A stretch of DNA of 36,697 nt from CAIKZZ01 sp035524595 (GTDB taxonomy: Bacteria > Pseudomonadota > Gammaproteobacteria > Steroidobacterales > Steroidobacteraceae). Under the pieces are notes generated by a model. The model did no database searches. It was not told where the DNA came from and saw only the letters and a program-made list of their open reading frames with translations. The stretch is from assembly GCA_035524595.1 (NCBI GenBank), contig DATKOP010000029.1, positions 1 to 36,697 of the forward strand. Direction: 5' to 3'. This document shows positions 1 through 8,162 of this stretch, piece after piece (the stretch's first letter is position 1; each line of letters opens with the position of its first letter). A program made the position numbers and the translations under genes.

Positions 1-57
1 GCCGAGGTGGCCGAGATCCGCAAGAGCACCAAGCGTCCCGCCGGCGCGGCGCACTAG
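1..57 (+). CDS. C-terminal end of an unidentified protein (5' truncated)
   Basis: The first 19 codons of the window read in frame +1 to a TAG stop and give an 18-residue tail, AEVAEIRKSTKRPAGAAH. The tail is too short to identify. It ends 17 bases before the SUMF1-fold gene and has the same strand, so it is probably the upstream member of the same operon. SUMF1-fold plus SCO pairs are, from memory, often found beside copper-containing nitrite reductase (NirK) genes, so NirK or another copper enzyme is a reasonable guess. Nothing in the tail itself proves it. Confidence 0.55.
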   Translation, partial: AEVAEIRKSTKRPAGAAH

Positions 58-74
58 GCCGGCCGGAGCCCGCG

Positions 75-854
75 ATGCGCGCCGGCCCGTCGCTCGCCCT
101 CTGCGCCCTGCTCGCCGTCCACGGCGGCGCGGCGGCGGCGGCGGAGCGCGCGCCGGTCCCGGGCGGCGAGTTCACGCCGGTGGTCGCGCCGGGCAAGGAC
201 GTCAAGCGCGTGGCTGTCGCGGCCTTCGCGCTCGACCGCCGGCCGGTCACGAACGCCGAGTTCCTCGCCTTCGTGCGCGAGCGGCCGGCGTGGCGCAAGG
301 GCGCGGCGCCGGCGCTGCTGGCCGACGGCCAGTACCTGCGGCACTGGGCCGGTCCCGCCGAACTCGGCGCGGGCGCCGGGCCCGAGCAGCCGGTCACGCA
401 CGTCAGCTGGTTCGCGGCGCGCGCCTACTGCGCCGCCGCCGGCGGGCGGCTGCCGACCTGGTACGAGTGGGAGTACGTCGCCGCCGCCGACGAGACCCGC
501 GCCGACGCGCGCCAGGACCCGGCGTTTCGCGAGCGCATCCTCGCCTGGTACGCGCTGCCCTCCGGCCGCCCGCTGCCGCCGGTCGGCAAGACGCCGGCCA
601 ACGTATACGGCGTGCAGGACCTGCACGGCGTGATCTGGGAATGGGTCGAGGACTTCGGCGGGCTGATGGTCAGCGGCGACAGCCGCACGCAGGGGGATCC
701 CGACAAGCTGCAGTTCTGCGGCGCCGGCGCGCTGTCGGCCGAGATCCGCGACGACTACCCGATCCTGATGCGGATTGCGCTGCTGTCCTCGCTCGAGGCG
801 AACTTCACCACCGCCAACCTCGGCTTTCGCTGTGCCTACGGAGCCCCGCCATGA
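75..854 (+). CDS. Exported SUMF1/FGE-fold protein lacking the catalytic cysteine pair
   Basis: The protein has 259 aa. The ATG is preceded by GGAG about 7 bases upstream, and a signal peptide occupies about residues 1-23 (Ala-rich core), so it should act in the periplasm. The SUMF1 (formylglycine-generating enzyme-like) fold is shown by PVTNAEFLAFV, PVTHVSWFAARAYC, GGRLPTWYEWEYVA, an EWVEDF segment, and the closing NLGFRCA. Aligned by eye back from NLGFRCA, the positions of the two active-site cysteines of true FGE hold other residues, so formylglycine synthesis is unlikely. Its stop overlaps the ATG of the SCO gene (ATGA), which indicates translational coupling. A structural or maturation role for a periplasmic copper protein is inferred from that neighbour. 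Confidence 0.85.
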   Translation: MRAGPSLALCALLAVHGGAAAAAERAPVPGGEFTPVVAPGKDVKRVAVAAFALDRRPVTNAEFLAFVRERPAWRKGAAPALLADGQYLRHWAGPAELGAGAGPEQPVTHVSWFAARAYCAAAGGRLPTWYEWEYVAAADETRADARQDPAFRERILAWYALPSGRPLPPVGKTPANVYGVQDLHGVIWEWVEDFGGLMVSGDSRTQGDPDKLQFCGAGALSAEIRDDYPILMRIALLSSLEANFTTANLGFRCAYGAPP

Positions 855-1465
855 GGATCGCGATGCGCCCCGCACTCGCGCTCGGCGTCGCGCTCGCCGC
901 GGCCCTCGCCGGCGCCGCCGAGCCCGCGCACGTCCACGAGCACGAGCACGCCACCCCGGCGCCGGCGCCGCTGCCGGGCGGCTCGCTGTACCAGCTCGGC
1001 GTCGCGCTCGACGCCGCCGGCGGCAGCTCGCTCGCGCTCGACTCGCTGCGCGGCGGCCCGGTGGTCGTCACGATGTTCTACTCGAGCTGCACGACGGTCT
1101 GCCCGATGCTGACGCTCGCGATGCAGCACATCGCCGCCGGCCTCGAGCCCGCCGAGCGCGAGCGGGTGCGCTTCCTGATGGTGTCGCTCGACGCCGCGCG
1201 CGACACGCCGGCCCGGCTCGCCGAGTTCGCCGCCGAGCACCACCTGCCGCAGCCGCCGTTCCTGGTCGCGCACGCCGCTGCCGCGGACGTGCGCACGCTC
1301 GCGGCGGCGCTCGGCATCCGCTACCGGCAGCTGCCGGACGGCAGCTTCAGCCATTCCTCGCTGATCACGCTGCTCGACCGCGACGGTGTCGCGACCGCGC
1401 GCACGCAGGTGCTCGCCGCCGAGGATCCCGGCTTCGTCGCGAGCGTGCGTGCGCAGCTGAGGTAG
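851..1465 (+). CDS. SCO1/SenC-family copper chaperone / thiol-disulfide protein
   Basis: The protein has 204 aa. An N-terminal signal or anchor (about 1-23) precedes a His-rich stretch (AHVHEHEHA, about 26-34) and a thioredoxin-like SCO domain. The SCO copper site is complete: C80 and C84 in SSCTTVCPM, and H168 in SFSHSS. SCO proteins deliver copper, or the reducing power to load it, to periplasm-facing copper centres such as cytochrome oxidase CuA. The gene begins inside the stop of the SUMF1-fold gene, so the two are made together. Metallation of a copper enzyme encoded just upstream is likely but unproven. The gene converges on the cytochrome c gene with a gap of only 4 bases. Confidence 0.93.
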   Translation: MRIAMRPALALGVALAAALAGAAEPAHVHEHEHATPAPAPLPGGSLYQLGVALDAAGGSSLALDSLRGGPVVVTMFYSSCTTVCPMLTLAMQHIAAGLEPAERERVRFLMVSLDAARDTPARLAEFAAEHHLPQPPFLVAHAAAADVRTLAAALGIRYRQLPDGSFSHSSLITLLDRDGVATARTQVLAAEDPGFVASVRAQLR

Positions 1466-1469
1466 CGCG

Positions 1470-1886
1470 CTACTGCGGCGCGCGCTCCTTCTGCTTCAGG
1501 TCCTCGGGGTTGGTCGCGAGGTAGGCGATCACGTCGGCGCGGTTCTTCTCGACCGGCACCAAGAGCCCCATCGCCGCGCCCGGCACCAGCGAGTACGGGT
1601 TCTCGAGGTACTGGTCGAGCAGCTTCGCGTTCCAGGTGAGGCCGGACTTGCGCATCGCGTCGGTGTACTTGAAGTGGTCCCAGCTGCCGGCCTTGCGGCC
1701 GATCACGCCGTTCAGCTGCGGCCCGATGGGCGGGGAGGTGTCGGTGGCCTTCTGCAGGTGGCAGGCGGCGCACTGCGCCTTGAACACGGCCGCACCGCGG
1801 GCGACGTCCGCGCCCGTCGGGTCGGCGAGGGCCGCCGACGCGGCCGCGAGGCCGGCGACGATCGCGGCCAACTGACTGATTCTCAT
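1470..1886 (-). CDS. Class I soluble cytochrome c (c2/c550, mitochondrial-like)
   Basis: The start at 1886 (MRISQL) is chosen because a signal peptide (about 1-21, ending ALA before DPTGAD) follows at once and a G-rich ribosome site (AGGGGG) lies about 6 bases upstream. The product has 138 aa. Haem is attached at C39-A-A-C42-H43. M106 in PGAAMG is the probable sixth ligand. The segments GPQLNGVIGRKAG, FKYTDAM and LENPYSLVPG follow the order of mitochondrial-type cytochrome c. It would carry electrons in the periplasm, and its closeness to the SCO/SUMF1 pair suggests it could feed a terminal oxidase or nitrite reductase. About 125 bases without a gene separate it from the ATPase gene on the same strand. 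Confidence 0.93.
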   Translation of the reverse strand: MRISQLAAIVAGLAAASAALADPTGADVARGAAVFKAQCAACHLQKATDTSPPIGPQLNGVIGRKAGSWDHFKYTDAMRKSGLTWNAKLLDQYLENPYSLVPGAAMGLLVPVEKNRADVIAYLATNPEDLKQKERAPQ

Positions 1887-2011
1887 GATGATGACCCCCT
1901 GATCCACGGTTGGTGTCTGCCGTTCCTTGGCGCCATGAGACGGCAGCGGCGGGGGCCGCCGCATCCGGCGAAACCGAAGCTCGGCGCCCGGGGGCGCGTG
2001 CCGCCGCCGCC

Positions 2012-2701
2012 TCAGGACGGCGGCCAGCCGTCGCTGATCCGCCCGTCGACGAGGCCGATGCGCCGGTCGGCCGCGGCCGCGAAGGCACCGTCGTGGGTGA
2101 CCGCGACCACGGTCTTGCCGAACTCGTGGGTCAGGCTGCGCAGGATCTCGCGCACGTTGGCCGCGGCCGCCGAGTCGAGGTTGCCGGTCGGCTCGTCGGC
2201 CAGCACCACGAGCGGATCGTTGGCGAGCGCACGCGCGATCGCGACGCGCTGGCGCTGGCCGCCGGACAGCTGGCTCGGCCGCTTGCCGGCCTGGTCGCCG
2301 ACGCCGAGCCGCTCGAGCAGCTCGCGGCCGCGCGCCTGCTGCGCGGCCTCGTCGCGGCGCCCGAGCCGGCGCATCGGCAGCAGCACGTTGTCGAGCACCG
2401 TGAACTCGGCCAGCAGGAAGTGGAACTGGAACACGAAGCCGAGCTTCTCGAGGCGGCGGTTGGCGAGCTCGTCCTCGCCGTAGCGCGAGGTGTCCTCGCC
2501 GTCGAGCAGCACCCGGCCGGCGCTCGGCGCATCGAGCAGCCCGAGCAGGTACAAGAGCGACGACTTGCCCGAGCCCGACGGTCCCATCACGCAGACGAAC
2601 TCGCCGTGCTCGATCGCGAGACTCACGTCGTCGATCAGCGTCACCGGCACCTCGCCGGCGAGCCGCCGCACCAGGTGCTCGGCGACCAGCACCGCGCTCA
2701 C
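2012..2701 (-). CDS. ABC exporter ATPase, MacB/LolD type
   Basis: The protein has 229 aa. GTG at 2701 is taken as the start because it overlaps the stop of the permease gene (GTGA) and gives the usual LolD-like N-terminus (MSAVLVAEHLVRR). Walker A is GPSGSGKS at 40-47, the signature is LSGGQRQR, Walker B is VVLADEP followed by TGNLDS, and the switch His is in VTHD. All catalytic motifs are intact. It is the last gene of a three-gene minus-strand operon (fusion protein, permease, ATPase). Exporters of this class work across the envelope in a MacAB-like or lipoprotein-handling manner. The substrate cannot be read from the sequence. Confidence 0.92.
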   Translation of the reverse strand: MSAVLVAEHLVRRLAGEVPVTLIDDVSLAIEHGEFVCVMGPSGSGKSSLLYLLGLLDAPSAGRVLLDGEDTSRYGEDELANRRLEKLGFVFQFHFLLAEFTVLDNVLLPMRRLGRRDEAAQQARGRELLERLGVGDQAGKRPSQLSGGQRQRVAIARALANDPLVVLADEPTGNLDSAAAANVREILRSLTHEFGKTVVAVTHDGAFAAAADRRIGLVDGRISDGWPPS

Positions 2702-3942
2702 GTCGCGCCCCGCAGGATGTCGACCGGATGCACGCGGCCGGCCTTGCGCGCCGGCAGGTAGGCGGCCGCGAGGCAGGAGCCGAGCGCGAACGCGCTCGCC
2801 AGCAGGTACTGCTCGCCGCCCCACCAGATCGGCAGGTGCACGACCTCGGTGACGCCGGGCGGCTTGACCGTGACCTCGGCCAGCGCCCGCATCAGCGCCA
2901 CGCCGACGGCGACGCCGAGCGCGCTGCCGAGCAGCCCGACGATCAGCCCCTCGAGCAGGAAGATGTTGCGCACGTCGCGCGCGTGGAAGCCCATCGACTT
3001 CAGGATCGCGATGTCGCGCGTCTTCTCCAGCACGATCGTCGAGATCGTGTTGTAGATGCCGAACGAGGCGACCACCAGGATCGCCGAGACCACGCTGTAC
3101 ATGATGATGTTGCGCACCAGCAGCACGCTCAGGATGTCCTCCGAGGCCTCGACCCAGGACACCGACTTGTAGCCGATCGTGCCCTCGATGCGGCGCGCCA
3201 TCTCGCGCGCCGCGTACGGGTCGCTGAGCTGGATCACGAAGCGGTTGGCGCGGTTCGGCCGGTCCAGCAGCGACTGCGCGCGCTTCAGGAGCGTGAAGGT
3301 CTGCTCCTGGTCGTAGCTGGCGTTGCCGGTGTGGAAGATCCCGACCACCTTCATCGCGCGGCTCGCGCCCGACGGCGCGACCACGCTGAGTGTGCTGCCG
3401 AGGCGCAGGTTGAAGCGCTCGGCGAGCGTGCTGCCGATGATGATGCCGTTCGGATTGGCGGCCAGCGCATCGAGCGAGCCCGCGGTCATCTTCTGCTCGA
3501 TCGTCGACACGCCCTTCATCTTCGCCGGCACGATCCCCGACAGCGTCACCGCCTGCAGCCGGCCGGCGAAGGTCAGCACCGCGGAGCCCAGCAGCACGGG
3601 CGCGGCGCGCACGCCGGGCAGCGACTCGACGAAGGCGAGCTTGTCGCGGTAGCCGCGGATGCCGCGCGTCTCGTTCTGCGGCTTGACGTGCGACAGCGCG
3701 AGCGCCGCCCCCGGCCAGCGCAGCTCGGCCGGCTGCACGTCCGGGACGCGGTACTCGTCCGAGACCGTGATGTGCGGGCTGTTGTCGATGAGGCGCGCGA
3801 TGAAGTCCTTCTCCGAGCCGCGCATCAGCGACGACACGGCGAGGAAGAACGCGACGCCGAGCACCACGCCGGTCAGCGAGACGAGCGACTGGCGCCTGCG
3901 GCTCGTCAGGTGCGTGAGCGCGACGCCGAGCTCGATCCTCAT
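2698..3942 (-). CDS. ABC exporter permease, FtsX/MacB family
   Basis: The protein has 414 aa. TM1 lies near residues 20-42 (SLVSLTGVVLGVAFFLAVSS), a large periplasmic domain of about 240 residues follows, and three C-terminal TM segments carry the FtsX-type motifs (YNTISTIVLEKTRDIAILKSMG, IFLLEGLIVGLLG). It ends with ARKAGRVHPVDILRG, typical of LolC/E and MacB permeases. The ATG overlaps the stop of the fusion-protein gene, and its own stop overlaps the ATPase GTG. Only one permease gene is present, so the transporter would be a homodimer. Confidence 0.92.
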   Translation of the reverse strand: MRIELGVALTHLTSRRRQSLVSLTGVVLGVAFFLAVSSLMRGSEKDFIARLIDNSPHITVSDEYRVPDVQPAELRWPGAALALSHVKPQNETRGIRGYRDKLAFVESLPGVRAAPVLLGSAVLTFAGRLQAVTLSGIVPAKMKGVSTIEQKMTAGSLDALAANPNGIIIGSTLAERFNLRLGSTLSVVAPSGASRAMKVVGIFHTGNASYDQEQTFTLLKRAQSLLDRPNRANRFVIQLSDPYAAREMARRIEGTIGYKSVSWVEASEDILSVLLVRNIIMYSVVSAILVVASFGIYNTISTIVLEKTRDIAILKSMGFHARDVRNIFLLEGLIVGLLGSALGVAVGVALMRALAEVTVKPPGVTEVVHLPIWWGGEQYLLASAFALGSCLAAAYLPARKAGRVHPVDILRGAT

Positions 3943-4970
3943 CGGCCGCCCGGCACCCCGGCCGTCGCCGGCGCCGCCCGGAGCCGGGCGCGGCGACCCT
4001 CCTGGAGCGCGTCGCTCGCGACCGCGACCACGCGCGCGTCGGCGTCGAGGCCGGCGAGGATCTCGGTCTGCGCGACGCCGGCGACGCCGACCTGCACCGG
4101 CTGGCGGGCGAGGCGGCCGTCGCGCACCACCCAGACGGCGCCGCTCGCGAGCGCGGTGCTGGGCACGAGCAGCGCCTGCTCGCGGACCGCGACCACGAGG
4201 TTGGCGTCGACCGTCATGCCGACGCTGAACGCGTCGGGCTGCGCGAGCCGGATCCGCACCCGGTAGGTGCGCGCCACCGGATCGCCCTTCGGCGTGACCT
4301 CGGCGACCTCGCCGTCGAAGGTGCGGTTCGGCAGCGCGTCGGCGTGCAGCACGGCCTTCATGCCGACCTTGACGCGCGGGATGTCCTCCTCGTCGACGTC
4401 GGCCGAGACGCGCAGCGGCGCGCAGCACGACAGGTAGAACACCGCCTGGCCGACCGGGATGAACTGGCCGACCTCGCCGTCGCGGCGGATCACGGTGCCG
4501 GCCGCGGGCGCGGTCAGCACCATGAAGTTGCGCTGCGCCCGCGCGCGCTCGAGCGAGGCGTCGGCCGCCTCGGCGTCGGCCCGGGTGCGGTCGAGGTCGG
4601 TCGCGGCGGCGACGCCGCGCTTGACCAGCGTCTGCATGCGCTCGAACTCGGCGTGCGCGTAGCGCGCGCGCGCCGTCAGCTCCTCGACCGTGCTGTCGAG
4701 GTCCTGCGACTCGAGCCGCGCCAGCGGCTCGCCCTTGCGCACGCTGCGGCCCTCGTCGGTCGCGAGCGACACGATCCGGCCGGCGACGCGCGGCGCGATC
4801 GGCAGCATCACGGTGGGCTCGACGGTGCCGGTGGCGTAGATCGCCTCGACCGCGGCGCCGCGATGCGGCGCGACCGCCACGACGGTCAGCGGCCCGAGCC
4901 GCCACCAGGCGAGCGCGCCGCCGGCGGCCAGCACCAGCAGGCTCGTGACGACCGGCCACTTTCGACGCAT
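3939..4970 (-). CDS. Periplasmic membrane fusion protein, HlyD/MacA family
   Basis: The protein has 343 aa. ATG at 4970 is preferred to an upstream ATG because GGAGGG lies 4-5 bases before it and an N-terminal TM helix (about 5-23) follows directly. The order is barrel-sandwich half, alpha-hairpin coiled coil (about 85-145, charged heptad-like), second half (LTAPAAGTVIRRDGEVG), then beta-barrel (VDEEDIPRVKVGMKAVL). This is the usual adaptor architecture. It would link the FtsX-type permease to an outer-membrane channel; no TolC gene is in view. It is the first gene of the operon and is divergent from the nuclease gene across only 70 bases. Confidence 0.92.
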   Translation of the reverse strand: MRRKWPVVTSLLVLAAGGALAWWRLGPLTVVAVAPHRGAAVEAIYATGTVEPTVMLPIAPRVAGRIVSLATDEGRSVRKGEPLARLESQDLDSTVEELTARARYAHAEFERMQTLVKRGVAAATDLDRTRADAEAADASLERARAQRNFMVLTAPAAGTVIRRDGEVGQFIPVGQAVFYLSCCAPLRVSADVDEEDIPRVKVGMKAVLHADALPNRTFDGEVAEVTPKGDPVARTYRVRIRLAQPDAFSVGMTVDANLVVAVREQALLVPSTALASGAVWVVRDGRLARQPVQVGVAGVAQTEILAGLDADARVVAVASDALQEGRRARLRAAPATAGVPGGR

Positions 4971-5001
4971 CGCGCCCTCCACGTACGCCCCGGCGGGCTC
5001 G

Positions 5002-5012
5002 GGTACAGTACC
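5002..5012. promoter_or_regulatory. Short perfect palindrome with a -10-like element in the divergent promoter gap
   Basis: The sequence GGTACAGTACC is a perfect inverted repeat with a single central base. It lies in the 70-base gap between the fusion-protein gene (minus) and the nuclease gene (plus). TACAGT inside it resembles a -10 box for the nuclease, but I see no good -35. It could be an operator or a chance palindrome. Confidence 0.25.
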
Positions 5013-5040
5013 GCAGCAGACCATGATCGGCGGGGCCGTA

Positions 5041-5892
5041 ATGAGTGACTACCCGTATTTTCCGCGCGCGCTCGGCGCGCTCGGCGTGCTCGTGCTGCTG
5101 GCGTTCGCGCCGGCGGCGCCGGCGCGCGCCTGGGGCGCCGAGGGCCACCGCATCGTCGGGCTGGTGGCCGAGCGCCTGCTCGATGCGCGCACGCGCCGTG
5201 CGCTGCGCGCGATCGCCGGCGACGACGGCCTCGCGGATATCGGCCTGTGGATGGACCGCGAGCGCGACCGGCTGCGCGCCGAGTGGCCGGGCTCGGAGCG
5301 CTGGCACTATGACAACCGCCCGGTGTGCGCGCCGGCGGCGCCCGCCGCGCAGTACTGCGCCGACGGCAACTGCGCGTCGCGCGCCTTCGACCGTGCGCTC
5401 GCCCGGCTCGACGACCACGCCGCGCCGCGGGACGAGCGGCTCGAGGCGCTGCGCCTCGTCGTGCACCTGGTCGGCGACGCGCACCAGCCGCTGCACGCCG
5501 CCGACCACGACGACCGCGGCGGCAACGACGTCGCGGTCAGCATCGGGCGGCGCGCGCGGCCCGAGTCGCTGCATGCCGCCTGGGACCGCGAGTTCGTCAA
5601 GCGCGCGGTGCGCGGCGAGTCGGAGCCGGCGTTCGCCGAGCGGCTGATCGACGAGCGCCGCGCCTCGCTCGGCCGGCTCGAGGCCGGCAGCTTCGCGAGC
5701 TGGGAGCAGGAATCCTACGATCTCGCGCGCAGCTACGCCTACGGGCGCTTGCCGGGCTTTCGCTGCGGCCGCGAGCTCGGCGGCGTCGCCGACCTGCCGC
5801 CGGCGTACGCCGACGGCGCCGCCGAGATCGTCGAGGAGCGGCTCGCGCGCGCCGGGATCCGGCTCGCGGCGCTGCTGCGCGCGACGCTCTGA
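5041..5892 (+). CDS. Secreted S1/P1-type zinc nuclease
   Basis: The protein has 283 aa, the usual size for the family. A signal peptide (1-30) ends in ARA, so the mature protein begins with W31, the invariant N-terminal Trp that ligates zinc. Further zinc ligands of the trinuclear site are visible: H36 in WGAEGH, the His of RWHYDN, HLVGDAHQPLH with its conserved His/Asp set, and the His and Asp of LHAAWD. These enzymes cut single-stranded DNA and RNA outside the inner membrane. An in-frame ATG at 5023 is an alternative start that would extend the N-terminus by 6 residues. The gene stands alone on the plus strand. Confidence 0.94.
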   Translation: MSDYPYFPRALGALGVLVLLAFAPAAPARAWGAEGHRIVGLVAERLLDARTRRALRAIAGDDGLADIGLWMDRERDRLRAEWPGSERWHYDNRPVCAPAAPAAQYCADGNCASRAFDRALARLDDHAAPRDERLEALRLVVHLVGDAHQPLHAADHDDRGGNDVAVSIGRRARPESLHAAWDREFVKRAVRGESEPAFAERLIDERRASLGRLEAGSFASWEQESYDLARSYAYGRLPGFRCGRELGGVADLPPAYADGAAEIVEERLARAGIRLAALLRATL

Positions 5893-5905
5893 GCCGCGCG
5901 CCTGC

Positions 5906-5935
5906 TAACATCGTGGTGCCGCGAGCGAGCGGCAC
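5906..5935 (+). promoter_or_regulatory. -10-like element and 7-bp inverted repeat before the SDR gene
   Basis: TAACAT (5906-5911) resembles a -10 hexamer. It is followed by a perfect inverted repeat, GTGCCGC (5916-5922) and GCGGCAC (5929-5935), with a 6-base spacer. No convincing -35 is visible. The repeat lies where an operator or a short 5'-leader hairpin would be, 21 bases before the ATG. No T-run follows, so it is not an intrinsic terminator for the nuclease gene. Confidence 0.3.
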
Positions 5936-5956
5936 AGACGACGCAGGGAACGCCAG

Positions 5957-6676
5957 ATGCCGACCGTCCTGATCACCGGCGCCGGCCGCGGCCTCGGCCT
6001 CGAGTTCGTGCGCCAGTACGCCGCCGACGGCTGGACCGTGATCGCGACCGCGCGCACGCCCGACCGGCACGCCGCGCTCGGCGCCCTGACCCAGGCGGCC
6101 GCCGGCCGCGTCAAGGTCCACCCGCTCGACGTCACCGACCACGCCGCGATCGACGCGCTCGCGGCGCGGCTCGCCGGGGTCGCGATCGACGTGCTGATCA
6201 ACAACTCGGGCACGATGGGCGCGCAGAGCTTCGCCGGCCAGGGCATGCAGGCGCAGCGCTTCGGCGCCTCGGACTACGAGGACTGGACCTACCAGTTCCG
6301 CGTCAACACGCTCGCGCCGATGCGGATGGCGGAGGCCTTCGTCGAGCACGTCGCGGCGAGCCTGCAGAAGAAGATCGTGACGCTGTCGACGGTGATCGCC
6401 TCGGTGGGCAGCAACAACCTCGGCGGGCTGTACGCGTACCGCAGCACCAAGGCCGGGGCCAACGCGATCATGAAGTCGATGGCGCTCGACCTCGCGCGGC
6501 GCGGCATCATCGCCGCGCCCCTGCACCCCGGCTGGGCCGCGACCGACATGGGCGGGCCGAACGCGCCGGTGCGCCCGCAGCACAGCGTCGCCGGCCTGCG
6601 GCAGGTGATCGCCGGGCTCACCAAGGAGCGCTCGGGGCGCTTCTGGCAGTGGGACGGCAAGGAGCTGCCGTGGTGA
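5957..6676 (+). CDS. Short-chain dehydrogenase/reductase (classical SDR)
   Basis: The protein has 239 aa. The N-terminal dinucleotide site is TGAGRGLG (7-14), the structural NNSG motif is at 82-85, and the active site has Y161-x3-K165 (YRSTK) with a serine in LSTVIASVGS. All classical SDR residues are present, so it should be an active NAD(P)-dependent oxidoreductase. Its PLHPGWAATDMGG segment after the active site is common in C-factor/sniffer-like carbonyl reductases. The substrate is unknown. AGGGA lies about 8 bases before the ATG. It converges on the M23 peptidase gene with a 43-base G+C-rich gap. Confidence 0.92.
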   Translation: MPTVLITGAGRGLGLEFVRQYAADGWTVIATARTPDRHAALGALTQAAAGRVKVHPLDVTDHAAIDALAARLAGVAIDVLINNSGTMGAQSFAGQGMQAQRFGASDYEDWTYQFRVNTLAPMRMAEAFVEHVAASLQKKIVTLSTVIASVGSNNLGGLYAYRSTKAGANAIMKSMALDLARRGIIAAPLHPGWAATDMGGPNAPVRPQHSVAGLRQVIAGLTKERSGRFWQWDGKELPW

Positions 6677-6719
6677 GCGGCGGCGGCGGCGCGCCGCCGG
6701 GCGGCCGGGCGCCGCGCGC

Positions 6720-7622
6720 TCAGGGCGCGGGTGCGGCCGCGCCGAGCAGCAGTTCCGGGTCGATCCAGGCGCGGTTCAGCATCACGCCGAAGTGCAGGTG
6801 CGGGCCGGTCGCGCGCCCGGTCGCGCCCACGAGACCGAGGCGGGTGCCGGCGGCGACCGGCTCGCCGACCCGCACGTCGATGCGGCTGAGGTGGCAGTAG
6901 AGCGTCAGCAGGCCCTCGCCGTGGTCGACGATCACGGTGTTGCCGTTGAAGAAGTAGTCGCCGGTCTCGATCACGCGGCCGGGGGCCGGTGCCGCCACCG
7001 GCTCGCCGGTGCCGGCGGCGATGTCCATGCCGGTGTGCGGGTTGCGCGCCTGGCCGTTGAACACGCGCCGCGAGCCGAACGAGCTCGAGCGGACCCCGGG
7101 CACCGGCGCCCTGAACGCGAACGTCGCCGGCGCCGCCTCGCTCCAGGTCGCGAGCACCTCGTCGAGGCGCTCCCGCTCGTGCTGGTAGCGCTCGAGGTCG
7201 GCGGGCGAGAGCTCGACGTGCTTCTGCTCCACCGTGAGCTTCTGGGTCGGGTAGCGCTTCGGCTCGACCGCGTAGGCGACGCTGCGCGGCGCGGCGCCGG
7301 GCGCGCGCACCGACAGCCGCTCGCGACCGGGTGTCGCAGCGAGCGGGATGCCGACCACGGCGATCCAGCGGCCGCCGGCGGCGCGCACCAGCACGCGCTC
7401 GGCGTCGCGGTACGCCGCCGGCGCCTGCGCACCGGCGGGCCCGAGGTCGACCAGTGCGACGCCGCCCGGCACCGGCCGCGCGGCGGGCAGCTCCACCGAC
7501 GGTGCGGCGGGTGCGGCGGCTGCAGCGGGTGCGGCGGGTGCGGCGGGTGCGGCGAGCCAGAGCCCGGCGACGAGCGCGCGGGCGGCCTGACGCCGGGGAC
7601 GGGGAACGCGGGTGGGCGACAT
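6720..7622 (-). CDS. Periplasmic M23-family (LytM) metallopeptidase
   Basis: The protein has 300 aa from ATG 7622, where a signal peptide with an Ala/Pro-rich repeated stretch (about 12-42) starts. The C-terminal M23 domain is intact, with H196-x3-D200 in NPHTGMD, H275-L-H277-FG, and CHLS between them. The region before it (about 45-185) has the N-terminal beta-rich domain seen in secreted M23 endopeptidases. The expected role is cleavage of peptidoglycan cross-links during wall growth or remodelling. The APAAPAAPA run is encoded by short tandem G+C-rich repeats (about 7500-7555) and could vary in length. The ribosome site is weak. Confidence 0.92.
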   Translation of the reverse strand: MSPTRVPRPRRQAARALVAGLWLAAPAAPAAPAAAAAPAAPSVELPAARPVPGGVALVDLGPAGAQAPAAYRDAERVLVRAAGGRWIAVVGIPLAATPGRERLSVRAPGAAPRSVAYAVEPKRYPTQKLTVEQKHVELSPADLERYQHERERLDEVLATWSEAAPATFAFRAPVPGVRSSSFGSRRVFNGQARNPHTGMDIAAGTGEPVAAPAPGRVIETGDYFFNGNTVIVDHGEGLLTLYCHLSRIDVRVGEPVAAGTRLGLVGATGRATGPHLHFGVMLNRAWIDPELLLGAAAPAP

Positions 7623-7747
7623 CGGAACTTCGGGCGAGCAAAGGAGTCCAGTGTCGCACAGCCGCCGCGGTGGCGGCGCGCGGCCCCGGTGCCGCGCGCG
7701 CCGGTCCGTGCTCCAATGGCGGCCACGATCCGACACCGGAGACGACG

Positions 7748-8149
7748 ATGCGCGACCCGAAATCCGACGCGGCGCCGGCCGGCGCCTTCTGCGGCGTGCT
7801 CAGCCCCGAGCAGCAGCGGGTGCTGCGCGAGCACGGCACCGAGCCGCCGCGCTCGAGCCCGCTCGACAAGGAGTACCGCACCGGGCGCTACTACTGCGTC
7901 GGCTGCGGCGCCGCGCTCTTTGAGTCGACCACCAAGTTCGACAGCGGCAGCGGCTGGCCGAGCTTCTTCTCGCCGCTCGCCGGCGCGATCGGCACGCGCA
8001 CCGACCGCAGCTTCGGCATGACCCGCACCGAGGTGCACTGCGCCGGCTGCGAGGGGCACCTCGGCCACGTGTTCCCGGACGGGCCGAAGCCGAGCGGGCT
8101 GCGCTACTGCATCAACGGCGTGGTGCTGCGCTTCGAGCCGTCCGCCTGA
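7748..8149 (+). CDS. msrB: Peptide-methionine (R)-S-oxide reductase
   Basis: The protein has 133 aa, standard for MsrB. Structural zinc is held by C50/C53 (CVGC) and C98/C101 (CAGC). The nucleophilic cysteine is C121 in RYCING. GSGWPSF and GHLGHVFPDGP are family signatures. It repairs methionine-R-sulfoxide in oxidised proteins, and with no signal peptide it should be cytoplasmic. GGAGA lies about 7 bases upstream of the ATG. It is divergent from the M23 gene and converges on the S9 peptidase gene 13 bases away. Confidence 0.97.
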   Translation: MRDPKSDAAPAGAFCGVLSPEQQRVLREHGTEPPRSSPLDKEYRTGRYYCVGCGAALFESTTKFDSGSGWPSFFSPLAGAIGTRTDRSFGMTRTEVHCAGCEGHLGHVFPDGPKPSGLRYCINGVVLRFEPSA

Positions 8150-8162
8150 GGCGGGCGGCCGC

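Noticed and set aside
7500..7560. Short tandem repeats as a CRISPR or regulatory array
   Set aside because: They encode the Ala/Pro-rich end of the M23 peptidase signal region and have no spacers.
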